Shown: positions 8,591 through 19,672, counted from the first letter of the stretch. The stretch: 64,000 bases of DNA from an uncultured Microbulbifer sp. (GCF_947498635.1 NZ_CANMKV010000017.1:1-64000); one strand, 5' to 3'. Program-made: numbers and translations. Notes: generated from the letters alone by a model not told the origin.

Positions 8591-9280
8591 TCAGGAAGAA
8601 GTCCGCTCCTGTACCAATGCCAACACTCTCCGGAGGACTTCTTCGATACCCACTCCGGTGCTATCGAGCTCTACCGCATCCTCAGCGGGAGCTAGGGGTG
8701 AAGCTTTTCGGTTCATATCCTGTGCATCTCGGGCACGGATGTCGTCCAGCAGGTCGCGGAGGCTAACAGAAACCCCCTTCTCCCGCAACTGCGCCTCGCG
8801 TCTTCTGGCGCGCTCATCTGCGGTAGCGGTTAAGTACACCTTGACCGGCGCATCCGGAAACACTGTGGTGCCCATATCGCGGCCATCCGCTACCAATCCC
8901 GGCTCCAGGCGAAAATCTCGCTGGCGCTGCAGTAGCGCCGCTCGCACCCCGGGGATAGCGGCCACCGTAGAGGCCGCCATGCTCACCCGTTCCATACGAA
9001 TTTCATTCGTAATATCGCGCCCCTCCAGTAGAACCTGAAGGCGACCGTCACTCACCAAAAAGCGCACATCCAGGTCTTTGGCAACCTGGGTTAATACGGC
9101 CTCATCGGCAAGGTCCACCTCTTTTTGTAGGGCGGCCAGTGCGGCAGCCCGATAGAGCGCCCCCGAATCAAGCAGGGTGAAACCGAGCCTATCCGCCAAC
9201 AGCTTTGCAATAGTCCCTTTTCCCGAGCCGCTGGGGCCATCGATTGTGACTACCGGGGGCAGCCTGTTTGTGTCATTCAT
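8591..9280 (-). CDS. cmk: Cytidylate kinase
   Basis: Phosphorylates CMP and dCMP with ATP. The 229-residue protein has the P-loop GPSGSGKG at 15-22, the family motif LLDSGALYR, the VADGRDMGTTVFPDA nucleotide-binding segment and the lid region DERARRREAQL. It stands between tyrA-aroA and rpsA, the standard cmk-rpsA arrangement. Confidence 0.97.
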   Translation of the reverse strand: MNDTNRLPPVVTIDGPSGSGKGTIAKLLADRLGFTLLDSGALYRAAALAALQKEVDLADEAVLTQVAKDLDVRFLVSDGRLQVLLEGRDITNEIRMERVSMAASTVAAIPGVRAALLQRQRDFRLEPGLVADGRDMGTTVFPDAPVKVYLTATADERARRREAQLREKGVSVSLRDLLDDIRARDAQDMNRKASPLAPAEDAVELDSTGVGIEEVLRRVLALVQERTSS

Positions 9281-9351
9281 ATTCTTTTTACAACTCTACT
9301 TCTTCTTAAGCCGCGCAACCCTAAACCCTACCCCGTAACCGACACTTCAGA

Positions 9352-11586
9352 TCACAGCTGTTGTAGCTTCAGGCCTGAGCCTACCGCCAGCTCGGCAAAG
9401 TTGGGAAATGAGGTCGCCACATTGGCGCAGTGCAGGATGCGAATTGTATCCCTTGCACGCAATGATGCCACCGCAAACGCCATGGCGATACGGTGATCCC
9501 CAAGGCTGTCGACAGTGCCCCCAGTAAATACCGCCCCCCCTGAGGTGCCGGCGATCACAATCCCATCCTTGGTGGGGTTGGCACTCACCCCCAGGACAGA
9601 CAAGCCATCGGCCATCGCCTGAATGCGATCGCTCTCCTTTACCCGCAATTCCTCGGCACCAGTCAAGACTGTCTCTCCCTGAGCACAAGCGGCAGCGATA
9701 AACAGAGCGGGAAACTCATCGATTGCCAGGGGCACCTGAGCTTCGGGTATAAGAATCCCTCTTAACGGCGCATAGCGAACACGAATATCCGCTACAGGCT
9801 CACCACCCACCGTACGCGTATTCTGAAGCTCTATATCACCACCCATAGCGCGCAGGATATGTATGACGCCATCACGAGTGGGGTTGATACCCACATGCTC
9901 CAGAGTCACATCCGACCCCGGAGAAATAGCGGCAGCCACCATAAAGAAAGCTGCGGAAGAAATATCCGCCGGCACATCAATTCGAGCAGCTTTTAGCTCC
10001 CCACCGCCACACACGGTCGCTCGGGCACCATCCCTCTCAACGGAATACCCAAACCCCTGCAGCATGCGCTCAGTATGGTCCCGAGTTGGCGCCGGTTCCA
10101 CTGTGGAGGTCTCCCCCTGGGCATACAGGCCAGCAAGTAGTACTGCAGATTTCACCTGGGCGCTGGCCATTGGCAGCTGATACTGGATACCACTAAGTTG
10201 ACCAGCGCTTTTAACCAAGAGCGGTGGGCGCCCCTCCGGGCCAGTTTCGATAATCGCCCCCATCTCACGCAACGGATTGGCAACTCGGTTCATGGGGCGC
10301 TTGGAGAGAGACTCATCACCGGTCAGGCTCACATCGAAACCCTGCCCGGCAAGCAGGCCCGCCAGCAAGCGCATAGAAGTCCCCGAGTTACCCAGATAAA
10401 GAGGCCCCGGTGGCGCCTTCAAGCCATGCAGGCCGACTCCGTGTATTGTCACCCGGCCATCGTGTGGTCCCTCAATCACCACCCCCATATCGCGGAAAGC
10501 CTGCAGGGTAGCGAGAGCATCCTCCCCCTCTAGAAACCCCTGCACCTCAGTCACACCTTCTGCGAGGGAGCCCAGCATAATTGAGCGATGCGACATGGAT
10601 TTGTCTCCGGGAACGCGGAGTTTGCCACTAACGGTACCGCCCGGCTGCGCGATAAATGTAACTTCCTGTGCTTGCATAGTTTCTGAGTACGCTTGTTTCG
10701 CCAACATTTTTGTAAAGTGATCCCGCGCCGCTTTGGCACGGGTAAATACCCCCATCAGCGCGGCGCTATCACCGGAGGCAATGGCGCTGCGCAGGGAGGA
10801 GAGGTTAAGACTGTATAGATCGATAGCTTTTAAGATGGCTTCCCGATTGGCCAGCATAATATCCCGCCACATCACCGGGTCACTGGAGGCGATACGGGTA
10901 AAATCGCGAAAACCTCCGGCGGCATAGCGGAAAATATTTTCATTCTCGGCATCGTGAGCCAGTGTATCCACGAGACTGAAGGCAATGACATGCGGAAGGT
11001 GACTAGTTGCGGCCAGCACTTCATCGTGTTCCTCCACAGACATCTCCAGCACCTCAGCTCCAGCCGCCTGCCATGCCTGCACCACCCGGCGCAGGTGGTC
11101 GGCGCCGGTATCGGGTGCTGGCGTGAGGATAATGCGGTGATCGCGATACAGATCATCCCGAGCAGCACTCACACCACTCCTCTCGGAGCCGGCAATAGGA
11201 TGCCCCGGCACCAGGAAGCTGGGCATCTCCCCCCACACTTTCTCCGCTGCCGACCGCACACTGCCCTTGACACTGGCGCCGTCAGTTACCGTAACACCAG
11301 TGGGCAAAAAGTCCTTCAACTGGGCAAACACCGACTCCACCGCGAGTGTCGGCACCGCAACAAAAACCAGGTCTCCAGGCTGTAACAAGCCGAGCGCCTC
11401 CGGAAGGTGGGTGTAAGCGCGATCGACAACCCCAAGTGTCTTTGCCTGTTCGCCCGCTTCTCTCTGCGGCGTGACGCCAATTACCTCACGACAGACACCC
11501 GCAGCTTTGAGCGCGAGCGCAAAGCTGCCGCCAATAAGACCGACTCCAATCACCAGCAGCCGGCCAACCTGTCCCTGCCCCATCAC
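9352..11586 (-). CDS. Fused prephenate dehydrogenase / EPSP synthase (TyrA-AroA)
   Basis: A 744-residue bifunctional enzyme. Residues 1 to about 300 are TyrA (prephenate to 4-hydroxyphenylpyruvate, NAD+), with the Rossmann motif GVGLIGG at 14-20 and the HPIAGSE motif. From about residue 304 it is AroA (shikimate-3-phosphate plus PEP to EPSP), starting IAQPGG and containing LRVPGDKSMSHR, the glycine-rich LYLGNSGTSMRLLAG and DEFPALF. This fusion is known in pseudomonads and relatives. Its ATG overlaps the pheA stop in an ATGA, implying coupled translation. The hisC2 gene that lies between pheA and tyrA in Pseudomonas is absent. Confidence 0.96.
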   Translation of the reverse strand: MMGQGQVGRLLVIGVGLIGGSFALALKAAGVCREVIGVTPQREAGEQAKTLGVVDRAYTHLPEALGLLQPGDLVFVAVPTLAVESVFAQLKDFLPTGVTVTDGASVKGSVRSAAEKVWGEMPSFLVPGHPIAGSERSGVSAARDDLYRDHRIILTPAPDTGADHLRRVVQAWQAAGAEVLEMSVEEHDEVLAATSHLPHVIAFSLVDTLAHDAENENIFRYAAGGFRDFTRIASSDPVMWRDIMLANREAILKAIDLYSLNLSSLRSAIASGDSAALMGVFTRAKAARDHFTKMLAKQAYSETMQAQEVTFIAQPGGTVSGKLRVPGDKSMSHRSIMLGSLAEGVTEVQGFLEGEDALATLQAFRDMGVVIEGPHDGRVTIHGVGLHGLKAPPGPLYLGNSGTSMRLLAGLLAGQGFDVSLTGDESLSKRPMNRVANPLREMGAIIETGPEGRPPLLVKSAGQLSGIQYQLPMASAQVKSAVLLAGLYAQGETSTVEPAPTRDHTERMLQGFGYSVERDGARATVCGGGELKAARIDVPADISSAAFFMVAAAISPGSDVTLEHVGINPTRDGVIHILRAMGGDIELQNTRTVGGEPVADIRVRYAPLRGILIPEAQVPLAIDEFPALFIAAACAQGETVLTGAEELRVKESDRIQAMADGLSVLGVSANPTKDGIVIAGTSGGAVFTGGTVDSLGDHRIAMAFAVASLRARDTIRILHCANVATSFPNFAELAVGSGLKLQQL

Positions 11587-12686
11587 AGCACACCGCGCGG
11601 GTAGGAGCCGAGCACCTTGAGGTCAGAGGCGCAGGCACCAACCTCTTTTAACGCTTCGGCAATATCCGCTGTATCGCAATGTCCTTTGAGATCGACAAAA
11701 AATACATAGGTCCAGTTACCTGATTGAGAGGGGCGCGTCTCCACTCTGGTGAGATCGATACCGTAGCGACGGAACGGCTCCAGCATATCGTGCAGCGCTC
11801 CTGGCGCATTGCGCATAGAAACCATTAAGGAAGTTTTATCATCCCCGCTGGCGGGAACCCGCTGAGTGCCGATAATCAGGAAGCGGGTAGAATTATCAGG
11901 GCGATCTTCAATCTTCTCTGACAACACTTTCAAACCATAGAGCTCCGCCGCCATATCGCCGGCAATTGCCGCGGCATTCCACTCCCCTTTGACACGCCTA
12001 GCGGCATCTGCATTGCTGGACACGGCAACCCGCTCTACATTGGGGTAGTGCGCATCCAACCACTTGCGGCATTGGGCCAGGCTCTGTGCATGGGAGTAGA
12101 TACGGGTGATCGATTCCGGGCGGGTCACGTCGGAAATCATCAGGTGGTGATGAATACGCAGCTCAACCTCACCACAAATACTGAGGTTGGAGTTCATAAA
12201 ATTGTCCAAGGTGTGGTTGATCACACCTTCTGTGGAGTTCTCCACGGGTACAACGCCATAGTTCACCGCCCCCGCCTCAACCTCACGGAAAACCTCATCG
12301 ATCGCCGCAAGTGGACGGCTTTGGGCCGAATTGCCAAAGTGCTTCAGCGCCGCCTGCTGGGTAAAGGTCCCTTCCGGTCCGAGATAAGCCACCTTGACGG
12401 GCTCCTCTAAAGCGAGGCAGGCGGACATAATCTCGCGAAATAACCGCGCCATTTCCTCATCGGTCAAGGGGCCTGTATTTCGCTCCATAGCCTGGCGCAA
12501 CACCTGCGCCTCGCGCTCGGGTCGATAGTAGAGCGCATCCTCTCCGGTTGCTTTTTTTACCCCAGCCACCTCCATCGCGCAGCTGGCCCGCTCGCTGATC
12601 AGTCGGGCAATCTCGGAGTCAATATTGTCGATGCGATTGCGCAGCTCCAGCAGGCGCTGATCGCCACTCACGGTTTCCTCTTTCAT
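11583..12686 (-). CDS. pheA: Chorismate mutase / prephenate dehydratase (P-protein)
   Basis: Bifunctional entry to phenylalanine. The 367 residues carry an AroQ chorismate mutase domain (about 5-90), a prephenate dehydratase domain (about 95-275; VAYLGPEGTFTQQAA and the catalytic STEGVINHTLD segment) and a C-terminal ACT domain. The ACT domain has GALHDML and VETRPS, the sites that correspond to the GALV and ESRP phenylalanine-binding motifs of E. coli PheA. It follows serC by 42 bp and overlaps tyrA-aroA by 4 bp. Confidence 0.97.
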   Translation of the reverse strand: MKEETVSGDQRLLELRNRIDNIDSEIARLISERASCAMEVAGVKKATGEDALYYRPEREAQVLRQAMERNTGPLTDEEMARLFREIMSACLALEEPVKVAYLGPEGTFTQQAALKHFGNSAQSRPLAAIDEVFREVEAGAVNYGVVPVENSTEGVINHTLDNFMNSNLSICGEVELRIHHHLMISDVTRPESITRIYSHAQSLAQCRKWLDAHYPNVERVAVSSNADAARRVKGEWNAAAIAGDMAAELYGLKVLSEKIEDRPDNSTRFLIIGTQRVPASGDDKTSLMVSMRNAPGALHDMLEPFRRYGIDLTRVETRPSQSGNWTYVFFVDLKGHCDTADIAEALKEVGACASDLKVLGSYPRGVL

Positions 12687-12728
12687 CCGCTTTTCTACTT
12701 TTCCTGATATTTGATAATTGCCTGATCT

Positions 12729-13808
12729 CTAGCCTCGGCGGGCTTCAAAGTCCGCCATAAAGGCCACCAGGGCCTCTACCGCCTCATAAGGGACTGCGTT
12801 GTATAACGAAGCACGCATCCCCCCGACGGAGCGATGCCCTTTTAGACTGAGAAGCCCAGCCTTCTCCGCCTCTGATAGAAACTGCTTGTCGAGACGATCA
12901 TCCGCCAAAACAAAGGGAGCATTCATACGCGAGCGGCTCGACTTCTCTACTGGACTGGAATAGAAATCACTGGCATCGAGAAACTCGTAGAGCAGAGTGG
13001 ATTTTTTCATAGCCTGCTCAGCCATGGCCTCGACCCCACCCTGAGCCTTTAGCCATTGAAAAACCAGCCCGGAAAGATACCAGGCGAAGGTCGGCGGTGT
13101 GTTATCCATAGAGCCCGCATCCGCCGCCACTTTCCAGCTGAGGCTTCGGGGTATATTGTCCATGGCCCTATCCAGCAGGTCCTCGCGCACAAGGGCGATG
13201 GCAATCCCCGAAGGCCCTATATTTTTTTGTGCGCCGGCATAGATCACACCGAATTTTTCTACATCGATAGGGCTGGAGAGTATATTCGAGGACATATCCG
13301 CAACCAGAGGACAATCCACCTCTGGAACATAGTCGAATTCAATACCGCCAATAGTTTCGTTGGGAGTGTAGTGAAGGTAGGCCGCCCCTTCAGACTGCTG
13401 CCAGCTACCCCTGGCCGGTACGTAGCTAAAGTTGCGATCCTCACTGGACGCCACCACGTTGACCTCGCCATAGCGCCTAGCTTCTTTAATCGCTTTGGCT
13501 GCCCATTGCCCAGAGTGAATAAAGTCGGCTCTCTTAGAGTCCGCACCCAGTAAGTTCCAGGGCACCGCGCTGAATTGCCCCGTGGCCCCGCCCTGTAGAA
13601 ACAGCACTTTATAATTATCTGGCACCGTCAGCAGGTCACGTAAGTCCTGCTCAGCGCGCTCCGCCACCTCGACAAATTCCGGCGAGCGGTGACTCACCTC
13701 CATTACCGAGCAGCCCAACCCGCGCCAATCCAGCAGTTCCTGTTGTGCCTGCCGTAAAACCGGTTCCGGCAGAGCGGCGGGGCCGGCGCAAAAGTTATAT
13801 TTCCTCAT
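12729..13808 (-). CDS. serC: Phosphoserine aminotransferase
   Basis: PLP enzyme of serine (and pyridoxine) synthesis, exchanging 3-phosphohydroxypyruvate and glutamate for phosphoserine. The 359 residues match the family. [14 protein letters not shown] opens the protein, the PLP lysine is in [12 protein letters not shown], and [13 protein letters not shown] is the substrate phosphate-binding C-terminal motif. It is probably the first gene of serC-pheA-tyrA/aroA-cmk-rpsA; the 167 bp before it, after the gyrA terminator, would hold the promoter. Confidence 0.97.
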   Translation of the reverse strand: MRKYNFCAGPAALPEPVLRQAQQELLDWRGLGCSVMEVSHRSPEFVEVAERAEQDLRDLLTVPDNYKVLFLQGGATGQFSAVPWNLLGADSKRADFIHSGQWAAKAIKEARRYGEVNVVASSEDRNFSYVPARGSWQQSEGAAYLHYTPNETIGGIEFDYVPEVDCPLVADMSSNILSSPIDVEKFGVIYAGAQKNIGPSGIAIALVREDLLDRAMDNIPRSLSWKVAADAGSMDNTPPTFAWYLSGLVFQWLKAQGGVEAMAEQAMKKSTLLYEFLDASDFYSSPVEKSSRSRMNAPFVLADDRLDKQFLSEAEKAGLLSLKGHRSVGGMRASLYNAVPYEAVEALVAFMADFEARRG

Positions 13809-13925
13809 GATCTGATTTCCAAAAACTCAAAATGGTTTCAAATTCAACTAGATGTGCCGACGCACAAACCGCCCTTCAGGGAGATAAGCATCACGCTTTC
13901 AGGCTTTTTTTAGGGCGCCAGAGGC

Positions 13926-13957
13926 AAGAAAGGCCGCGATAATCGCAGCCTTTCTTA
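13926..13957 (-). terminator. gyrA terminator
   Basis: Hairpin AAGAAAGGC/GCCTTTCTT with an inner GCGAT/ATCGC stem (13927-13956), 20 bases past the gyrA stop. On the minus strand it ends in a pyrimidine-rich CCTTTCTT tail, so it separates gyrA from serC. Confidence 0.78.
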
Positions 13958-13975
13958 ATGATACCGAAGGGTGGA

Positions 13976-16537
13976 TCACTCCTCCCCACCGTTATCTTCA
14001 CCCTCATCCTCGGTCTCTTCGATGCGCCCAAGTCCCACGAGTTTCTCACCGCTCTTAAGACGAATGACACGCACCCCCTGGGTATTGCGGCCCAGAACGG
14101 AAACCTCATCGACACGGGTGCGCACCAGAGTACCCTGGTCGGAGATCAACATCATCTCCTCACCGGGGTGCACCTGACAGGCGCCAACCAGGGCACCATT
14201 GCGCTCGCTCTCTGCAATCGCAATAACGCCCTGAGTACCGCGTCCCTTAGTGGGGAACTCACTAATAGCGGTGCGCTTACCAAAGCCGTTTTCGGTCGCC
14301 ATCATGACAGAACCGCCCTCTTCCGGGATCACCATAGCGATCACTTCCTGGCCTTCCTGCATGCGGATACCGCGCACACCCCGAGAGACACGCCCCATGG
14401 AGCGCACATTCGCCTCAGAGAAGCGTGCGGCCTTACCGGCACTGGTGAGCAGCAATACATCGCGCTCGCCATCAGTCACTGCCGTGGCAACAAGACGATC
14501 TCCCTCTTCCAACTCGATGGCGCGCAACCCTACGCTGCGCGGACGGGCAAAGGCGGTGAGCGGGGTCTTCTTCACCGTGCCACTGGCAGTAGCAAAGAAA
14601 ATAAAGTGCTTCTCATCGTACTCGGAAACCGGCATCAGGCTGCTGATGCGCTCACCCTCTTCCAGCGGCAACATATTAACCACCGGGCGCCCACGAGAAG
14701 CTCGGCCGGCGGTGGGGACTTCGTACACCTTAAGCCAGTACACCTTGCCCTTGTTGGAGAAACACAAAATAGTGTCGTGGGAGTTGGCGATCAGCAGGTG
14801 CTCGACAAAATCCTCGTCCTTCACCTGGGTGGCGGATTTGCCCATACCACCGCGGCGCTGGGCCTGGTAATCGGTGAGCGGCTGGCTCTTCGCGTAACCC
14901 CCGTGAGAGATGGTTACTACTTTATCCTCCGGGGTGATCAGGTCTTCCACAGTAAGATCCTGGCGGGACGCAACGATATCCGTGCGACGCTCATCGCCAA
15001 AGTCTTTTGACAGTTGCTCCAGTTCTTCGCGGATGACTTCCATTAGACGCTCGAAGCTGCCAAGGATATGCAGGTATTCTGCGATCTGCTCCAGTCGATC
15101 CTGGTATTCCGCCAATAATTTATCGTGCTCCATACCGGTGAGGCGGTGCAGGCGCAACTCGAGAATGGCCTGAGCCTGGGCCGGGGAGAGATAGTAAGCG
15201 TCATCGCGCAAACCGAACTCACTCGGCAGGTCATCCGGACGACAGGCATCGGCGCCGGCACGCTCCAGGAACTGCTGTACATTGCCCACCGGCCAACCTT
15301 TGGCCAACAGCGCCTCGCGGGCATCCGCTGGAGTCGAGGAGGATTTGATCAACTCAATGACCGGGTCAATATTGGCAATGGCGATAGCCAGACCTTCCAG
15401 GATATGGCCGCGCTCACGCGCCTTGCGCAACAAGTAAACCGTACGACGGGTAACCACTTCCTGGCGATGACGCACGAAGTGCTCGAGCAGCTCCTTCAGG
15501 TTCAGTACCTTCGGCTGGCCGTCGACCAGAGCGACCATATTGATACCGAATACGCTTTCCAGCTGAGTCTGGGAGTAGAGGTTATTCAGAACCACATCAC
15601 CCAGCTCACCGCGCTTCAATTCGATCACCACGCGCAGACCGTCTTTATCGGACTCGTCGCGCAGTTCAGAGATACCCTCGATCTTCTTCTCTTTCACAAG
15701 CTCAGCAATGCGCTCAATCAAACGCGCCTTGTTCAACTGGAAGGGAATCTCGGTGATTATGATGGTTTCGCGATTGGTCTTGTCATCGCGAATCACATCG
15801 GCCTTGGCGCGGACATAAATACGCCCGCGGCCGGTCCGGTAGGCCATCAGGATACCGGCTCGGCCATTAATGGTTGCACCCGTGGGGAAATCAGGCCCGG
15901 GTATATATTCCATCAGGTCGTCGACGGACAGCTCGGGATTGCCAATCAGTGCCAGACAGGCACTGACAACCTCACCCAAGTTGTGTGGGGGGATATTCGT
16001 GGCCATGCCCACCGCAATACCAGAGGAGCCATTGACCAGCAGGTTCGGCACGCGAGAGGGCAACACCTCTGGCATTTGCTCGGAACCATCGTAGTTGTCG
16101 ACAAAGTTGACGGTTTCTTTATCGAGATCGGACAGCAGCTCGTGGGCCAACTTATCCATGCGAATTTCTGTATAACGCATGGCGGCCGGGCTATCGCCAT
16201 CAATAGAACCGAAGTTACCCTGGCCATCCACCAGGGTGTAGCGCATAGAGAACGGCTGGGCCATACGCACAATGGTGTCGTAGACCGCGGTATCCCCGTG
16301 CGGGTGATATTTACCAATTACATCGCCAACGACACGCGCTGACTTTTTATAGGATTTGTTCCAGTCGTTTTTAAGCTCGCTCATAGCGAAGAGCACACGA
16401 CGGTGTACCGGCTTGAGGCCATCGCGCACATCCGGCAGCGCGCGCCCGACAATCACGCTCATGGCGTAGTCGAGATAAGACTGCTTGAGTTCTTCTTCGA
16501 TATTAATCGGAGAGATTTCTTTGGCTAATTCGCCCAT
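13976..16537 (-). CDS. gyrA: DNA gyrase subunit A
   Basis: Cleavage-religation subunit of the type II topoisomerase that introduces negative supercoils. The 853 residues are somewhat shorter than E. coli GyrA (875), with the difference in the C-terminal beta-pinwheel and tail. The catalytic tyrosine is Tyr122 in AAMRYTE, and the GyrA box corresponds to QRRGGMG. The quinolone-resistance-determining region reads [11 protein letters not shown], giving Thr83 and Asp87 in E. coli numbering. The tail is strongly acidic ([13 protein letters not shown]). It is transcribed as its own unit ahead of serC. Confidence 0.98.
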   Translation of the reverse strand: MGELAKEISPINIEEELKQSYLDYAMSVIVGRALPDVRDGLKPVHRRVLFAMSELKNDWNKSYKKSARVVGDVIGKYHPHGDTAVYDTIVRMAQPFSMRYTLVDGQGNFGSIDGDSPAAMRYTEIRMDKLAHELLSDLDKETVNFVDNYDGSEQMPEVLPSRVPNLLVNGSSGIAVGMATNIPPHNLGEVVSACLALIGNPELSVDDLMEYIPGPDFPTGATINGRAGILMAYRTGRGRIYVRAKADVIRDDKTNRETIIITEIPFQLNKARLIERIAELVKEKKIEGISELRDESDKDGLRVVIELKRGELGDVVLNNLYSQTQLESVFGINMVALVDGQPKVLNLKELLEHFVRHRQEVVTRRTVYLLRKARERGHILEGLAIAIANIDPVIELIKSSSTPADAREALLAKGWPVGNVQQFLERAGADACRPDDLPSEFGLRDDAYYLSPAQAQAILELRLHRLTGMEHDKLLAEYQDRLEQIAEYLHILGSFERLMEVIREELEQLSKDFGDERRTDIVASRQDLTVEDLITPEDKVVTISHGGYAKSQPLTDYQAQRRGGMGKSATQVKDEDFVEHLLIANSHDTILCFSNKGKVYWLKVYEVPTAGRASRGRPVVNMLPLEEGERISSLMPVSEYDEKHFIFFATASGTVKKTPLTAFARPRSVGLRAIELEEGDRLVATAVTDGERDVLLLTSAGKAARFSEANVRSMGRVSRGVRGIRMQEGQEVIAMVIPEEGGSVMMATENGFGKRTAISEFPTKGRGTQGVIAIAESERNGALVGACQVHPGEEMMLISDQGTLVRTRVDEVSVLGRNTQGVRVIRLKSGEKLVGLGRIEETEDEGEDNGGEE

Positions 16538-16725
16538 GGCTTACGACGTTCCTTTTATAGCGCGGGCATGAGTACTGAGCCCGGATAAGCGGGCGATTCT
16601 AGCACAGTTTGACGCCTTTGGAGGCTGCCCCCACGCACTTCTGAAGCGTCTCCAGGCCCCTGTTGCCGCAGGTCAACTCTGCCGCTAAAGTAAAACCCCA
16701 CCCTAACCGCCGCTGCCAAGTTCCC

Positions 16726-18051
16726 ATGCTCCAACCCATAGACACCCTGATTCACGCACGCTGGATTATCCCAGTGATCCCCACACAAAAAGTGTACGAA
16801 AATTGCTCTCTAGCCATAGAACAGGGACGCATCACCGCCCTGCTGCCTTCTTCAGAGGCCAAGATTCGCTTCAAGGCAAAACAGGAAGTGGAACTCGGGC
16901 AGCACGCCCTGATTCCGGGGCTAATCAATACCCACAACCACGCTCCAATGACACTGCTGCGCGGCTATGCCGATGACCGCCCGCTCAAGGAGTGGCTGGA
17001 ACAGCACATCTGGCCCGCGGAACAGCGCTGGGTTGGACCCCAGTTTGTCGCCGATGGCAGCCGCCACGCCATTGCCGAGATGTTGCGCTCGGGCACCACG
17101 ACCTTCTCTGACCAGTACTTTTTCCCGGAGGCCGTTGCTATCGCCGCGCGGGAAACCGGTATCCGCGCGCACATCGCCTTCCCCGTGCTGGATGTACCCA
17201 CCCCCTGGAGCCGACACGCCGAAGAGGCCCTGCACAAGGGGCTGACCCTGCGCGACGATTACCGCGCCCATGAACGCATCGAAGTCGTCTTTGCGCCACA
17301 TGCGCCCTACACGGTTGGCGACCAGACCCTGGAAAAGATTGCTGTGTGCGCCGCCGAGGCACAAATTCCCGTGCAAATACATTTGCACGAGACTTACCAG
17401 GAAGTGGAAACGGCCTTAAAGCAAAATGGTGTACGCCCCACCGAGCGACTGCAGCGCCTGGGCCTGATGAATCCACAGACCCTCTGTGTGCACATGGTTG
17501 CGACCAATGAGCGGGATATAGAACTGTTAAAAACCAGCGGTGCGCACGTGGCCCACTGCCCATCATCCAACCTCAAACTTGCCTCGGGCTTCTGCCCCAC
17601 CATGGAGATGCTCGATGCCGGTATCAATGTGTCACTGGGCACTGACGGTGCCGCCAGCAACAACAGCCAGGACTTGTTTGCCGAAGCCAATACCGCCGCG
17701 CTACTGGCCAAGGCTGTCAGCGGCAAGGCTACCGCACTACCCGCACACCAGGCCCTGGCAATGGCCACCATCAACGGTGCCCGCGCACTGGGCATTGAAG
17801 AGGAGACCGGTAGCCTGGAAATCGGCAAGAGCGCCGATATCGCCGCAATCAATCTGGCCGGCCTGGAGCAACAACCAGTACACGACCCCATGTCTCAACT
17901 CATTTACGCCGGCGGAGGCCACAATGTCAGCGATGTTTGGGTGGCGGGAAAACAATTATTGAGAGAACGCCAGTTGCTCACCCTGAACGAGACAGAGGTA
18001 ATCCAGCGGGCACAACTGTGGCGTGATAGAATCTCCGGCCATTCGCGCTAG
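16726..18051 (+). CDS. mtaD: 5-methylthioadenosine / S-adenosylhomocysteine deaminase
   Basis: Metal-dependent amidohydrolase (TRZ/ATZ family) that deaminates methylthioadenosine or SAH. I start it at the ATG at 16726 (441 residues); the upstream in-frame TTG at 16663 adds 21 residues of basic sequence without homology-like character. Metal ligands are His70 and His72 in INTHNHAP, with a further His in HLHET, and the Asp in LGTDGAASNN. In Pseudomonas the homologue also sits between gyrA and ubiG. It would clear the product of SAM-dependent steps such as UbiG. Substrate preference between MTA and SAH is not readable here. Confidence 0.88.
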   Translation: MLQPIDTLIHARWIIPVIPTQKVYENCSLAIEQGRITALLPSSEAKIRFKAKQEVELGQHALIPGLINTHNHAPMTLLRGYADDRPLKEWLEQHIWPAEQRWVGPQFVADGSRHAIAEMLRSGTTTFSDQYFFPEAVAIAARETGIRAHIAFPVLDVPTPWSRHAEEALHKGLTLRDDYRAHERIEVVFAPHAPYTVGDQTLEKIAVCAAEAQIPVQIHLHETYQEVETALKQNGVRPTERLQRLGLMNPQTLCVHMVATNERDIELLKTSGAHVAHCPSSNLKLASGFCPTMEMLDAGINVSLGTDGAASNNSQDLFAEANTAALLAKAVSGKATALPAHQALAMATINGARALGIEEETGSLEIGKSADIAAINLAGLEQQPVHDPMSQLIYAGGGHNVSDVWVAGKQLLRERQLLTLNETEVIQRAQLWRDRISGHSR

Positions 18052-18293
18052 CCGCGATTTGATCGCCGCGTTTCAGCCACTGAAAACAACCGGCTATCCA
18101 TTAATCAGACAATAAAACCGATGAACCCTCACCGGCTTTATTACCGCCCGCGAAGTACTGGCGCCGCCAAGCGAACCTACCGGTATTTCACAGGCTTGCG
18201 CCGGCCAGCAGCCGGTGAGGGCACGCTGTTGTGCCGCCTTAACCCGCTGGCTTATTTGCCGGGTTAACAGCGACGGAGTTTGCAGAGAAATTC

Positions 18294-18995
18294 ATGAGTA
18301 ATGTAGATCCCGCGGAAATCGCCAAATTCGAGCAGCTCGCCAGCCGCTGGTGGGATAAAAAAGGCGAGTTTAAACCGCTCCATGAAATCAACCCATTGCG
18401 TGCCAACTATATTGATAGGCATGCTTTAGTGGCCGGAAAAAAACTGTTGGATGTCGGTTGCGGTGGGGGCATTCTAACCGAGGCCATGGCGCAAAGAGGC
18501 GCAACCGTTACAGGTATTGATTTGGGGGAAGCGCCTCTCAACGTCGCCAAACTCCATGCACTCGAAAGCGGCGTAAATGTGGATTACCAACGAATCGCCG
18601 TGGAGGCACTTGCCGAGGAACAACCGGGTAGCTATGACGTCGTTACCTGCCTGGAAATGCTCGAACATGTACCCGATCCATCCTCGGTAATCCGCGCCTG
18701 TGCGAAGCTCGTCAAACCAGGCGGCCACCTATTTTTCTCGACCATTAATCGCACTCCCAAAGGCTGGCTTTTCGGAGTGGTGGGAGCGGAATATATCCTA
18801 CGCTTACTACCCAAAGGCACCCATGAATACAGCAAGTTTATCCGCCCCTCAGAAATGGGGGCCTGGTTGCGCGAGGCGGACCTGGAGCTGCGCGATATGA
18901 CCGGCATGACCTACAACCCGGTGACACGCACTTATAAACTCAATCCCCGCGATGTCGACGTCAACTACCTGATGTATGCCAGCAAACCCGAGTAA
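18294..18995 (+). CDS. ubiG: Ubiquinone biosynthesis O-methyltransferase
   Basis: SAM-dependent methyltransferase that performs both O-methylations of ubiquinone synthesis. It has 233 residues, with SAM motif [11 protein letters not shown] at 51-60 and the family start [31 protein letters not shown] is the family's later conserved segment. It is followed within a few bases by mupP, then yciK, forming one plus-strand unit. Confidence 0.96.
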   Translation: MSNVDPAEIAKFEQLASRWWDKKGEFKPLHEINPLRANYIDRHALVAGKKLLDVGCGGGILTEAMAQRGATVTGIDLGEAPLNVAKLHALESGVNVDYQRIAVEALAEEQPGSYDVVTCLEMLEHVPDPSSVIRACAKLVKPGGHLFFSTINRTPKGWLFGVVGAEYILRLLPKGTHEYSKFIRPSEMGAWLREADLELRDMTGMTYNPVTRTYKLNPRDVDVNYLMYASKPE

Positions 18996-19012
18996 GCGAA
19001 GTGAACCATACA

Positions 19013-19672
19013 ATGAAAGCTGTTTTATTTGACCTGGATGGTACTCTCCTCGACACCGCACCGGACTTTATCGTCGTGCTCAACCAGTTGCGACAGCAGG
19101 AGCAGCTGCCCCCCCTGCCCGATCAGGTTATCCGCGGCACCGTTTCGAGCGGCTCTCGGGCCCTCGTTACCCTCGGGTTTGGTAAGCAGGAGGGCGACCC
19201 CGAATTTTCCAGCCTATTGCAGCGCCTACTAGACCTTTACTTGGCCCACCTAGCTGAGCAAACCGTGCCTTTCCCCGGCATAGAACCCTTGCTCGACACA
19301 CTCGCACAAAATGAAATCCCCTGGGGCATTGTTACCAATAAACCAGAGGCATTCACTGTCCCACTTATGCAGGCATTTGAATACCTGCCACCGGCCTCCA
19401 CGGTTATTTGCCCCGATCATGTGAGCAAATCCAAACCGGATCCCGAAGCGATTTTGCTCGCCTGCAGCAAAATAGGCTGCACTCCAGGGGAGGCGGTCTA
19501 TATCGGCGATCACCAGCGGGATATTATTGCCGGTCAGCGTGCGGGCATGCCCACCATTGCCTGTGCGTACGGTTATATCGATGCCTCTGACAACCCCGCC
19601 AACTGGGGTGCCGATCACCTGGTCAGCTCAGTGGATGAAATCTGGCCCCTGCTACAGCAACACTATATTTAA
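19013..19672 (+). CDS. mupP: HAD phosphatase, MupP/phosphoglycolate phosphatase type
   Basis: Haloacid-dehalogenase phosphatase of 219 residues from the ATG at 19013; a GTG at 19001 would add four residues. HAD motif I is DLDGTLLDT (nucleophile Asp7, acid Asp9), motif II VTNK, motif III lysine in KSKPDPE and motif IV YIGDHQRD. By position downstream of ubiG and upstream of yciK it corresponds to Pseudomonas MupP, the MurNAc-6-phosphate phosphatase of peptidoglycan recycling. Sequence alone cannot exclude phosphoglycolate phosphatase. Confidence 0.85.
   Translation: MKAVLFDLDGTLLDTAPDFIVVLNQLRQQEQLPPLPDQVIRGTVSSGSRALVTLGFGKQEGDPEFSSLLQRLLDLYLAHLAEQTVPFPGIEPLLDTLAQNEIPWGIVTNKPEAFTVPLMQAFEYLPPASTVICPDHVSKSKPDPEAILLACSKIGCTPGEAVYIGDHQRDIIAGQRAGMPTIACAYGYIDASDNPANWGADHLVSSVDEIWPLLQQHYI

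Noticed and set aside
15125-16342. 405-codon plus-strand frame opposite gyrA (and one at 13958-15010)
   Set aside because: Both are antisense shadows of gyrA, whose motifs are complete.
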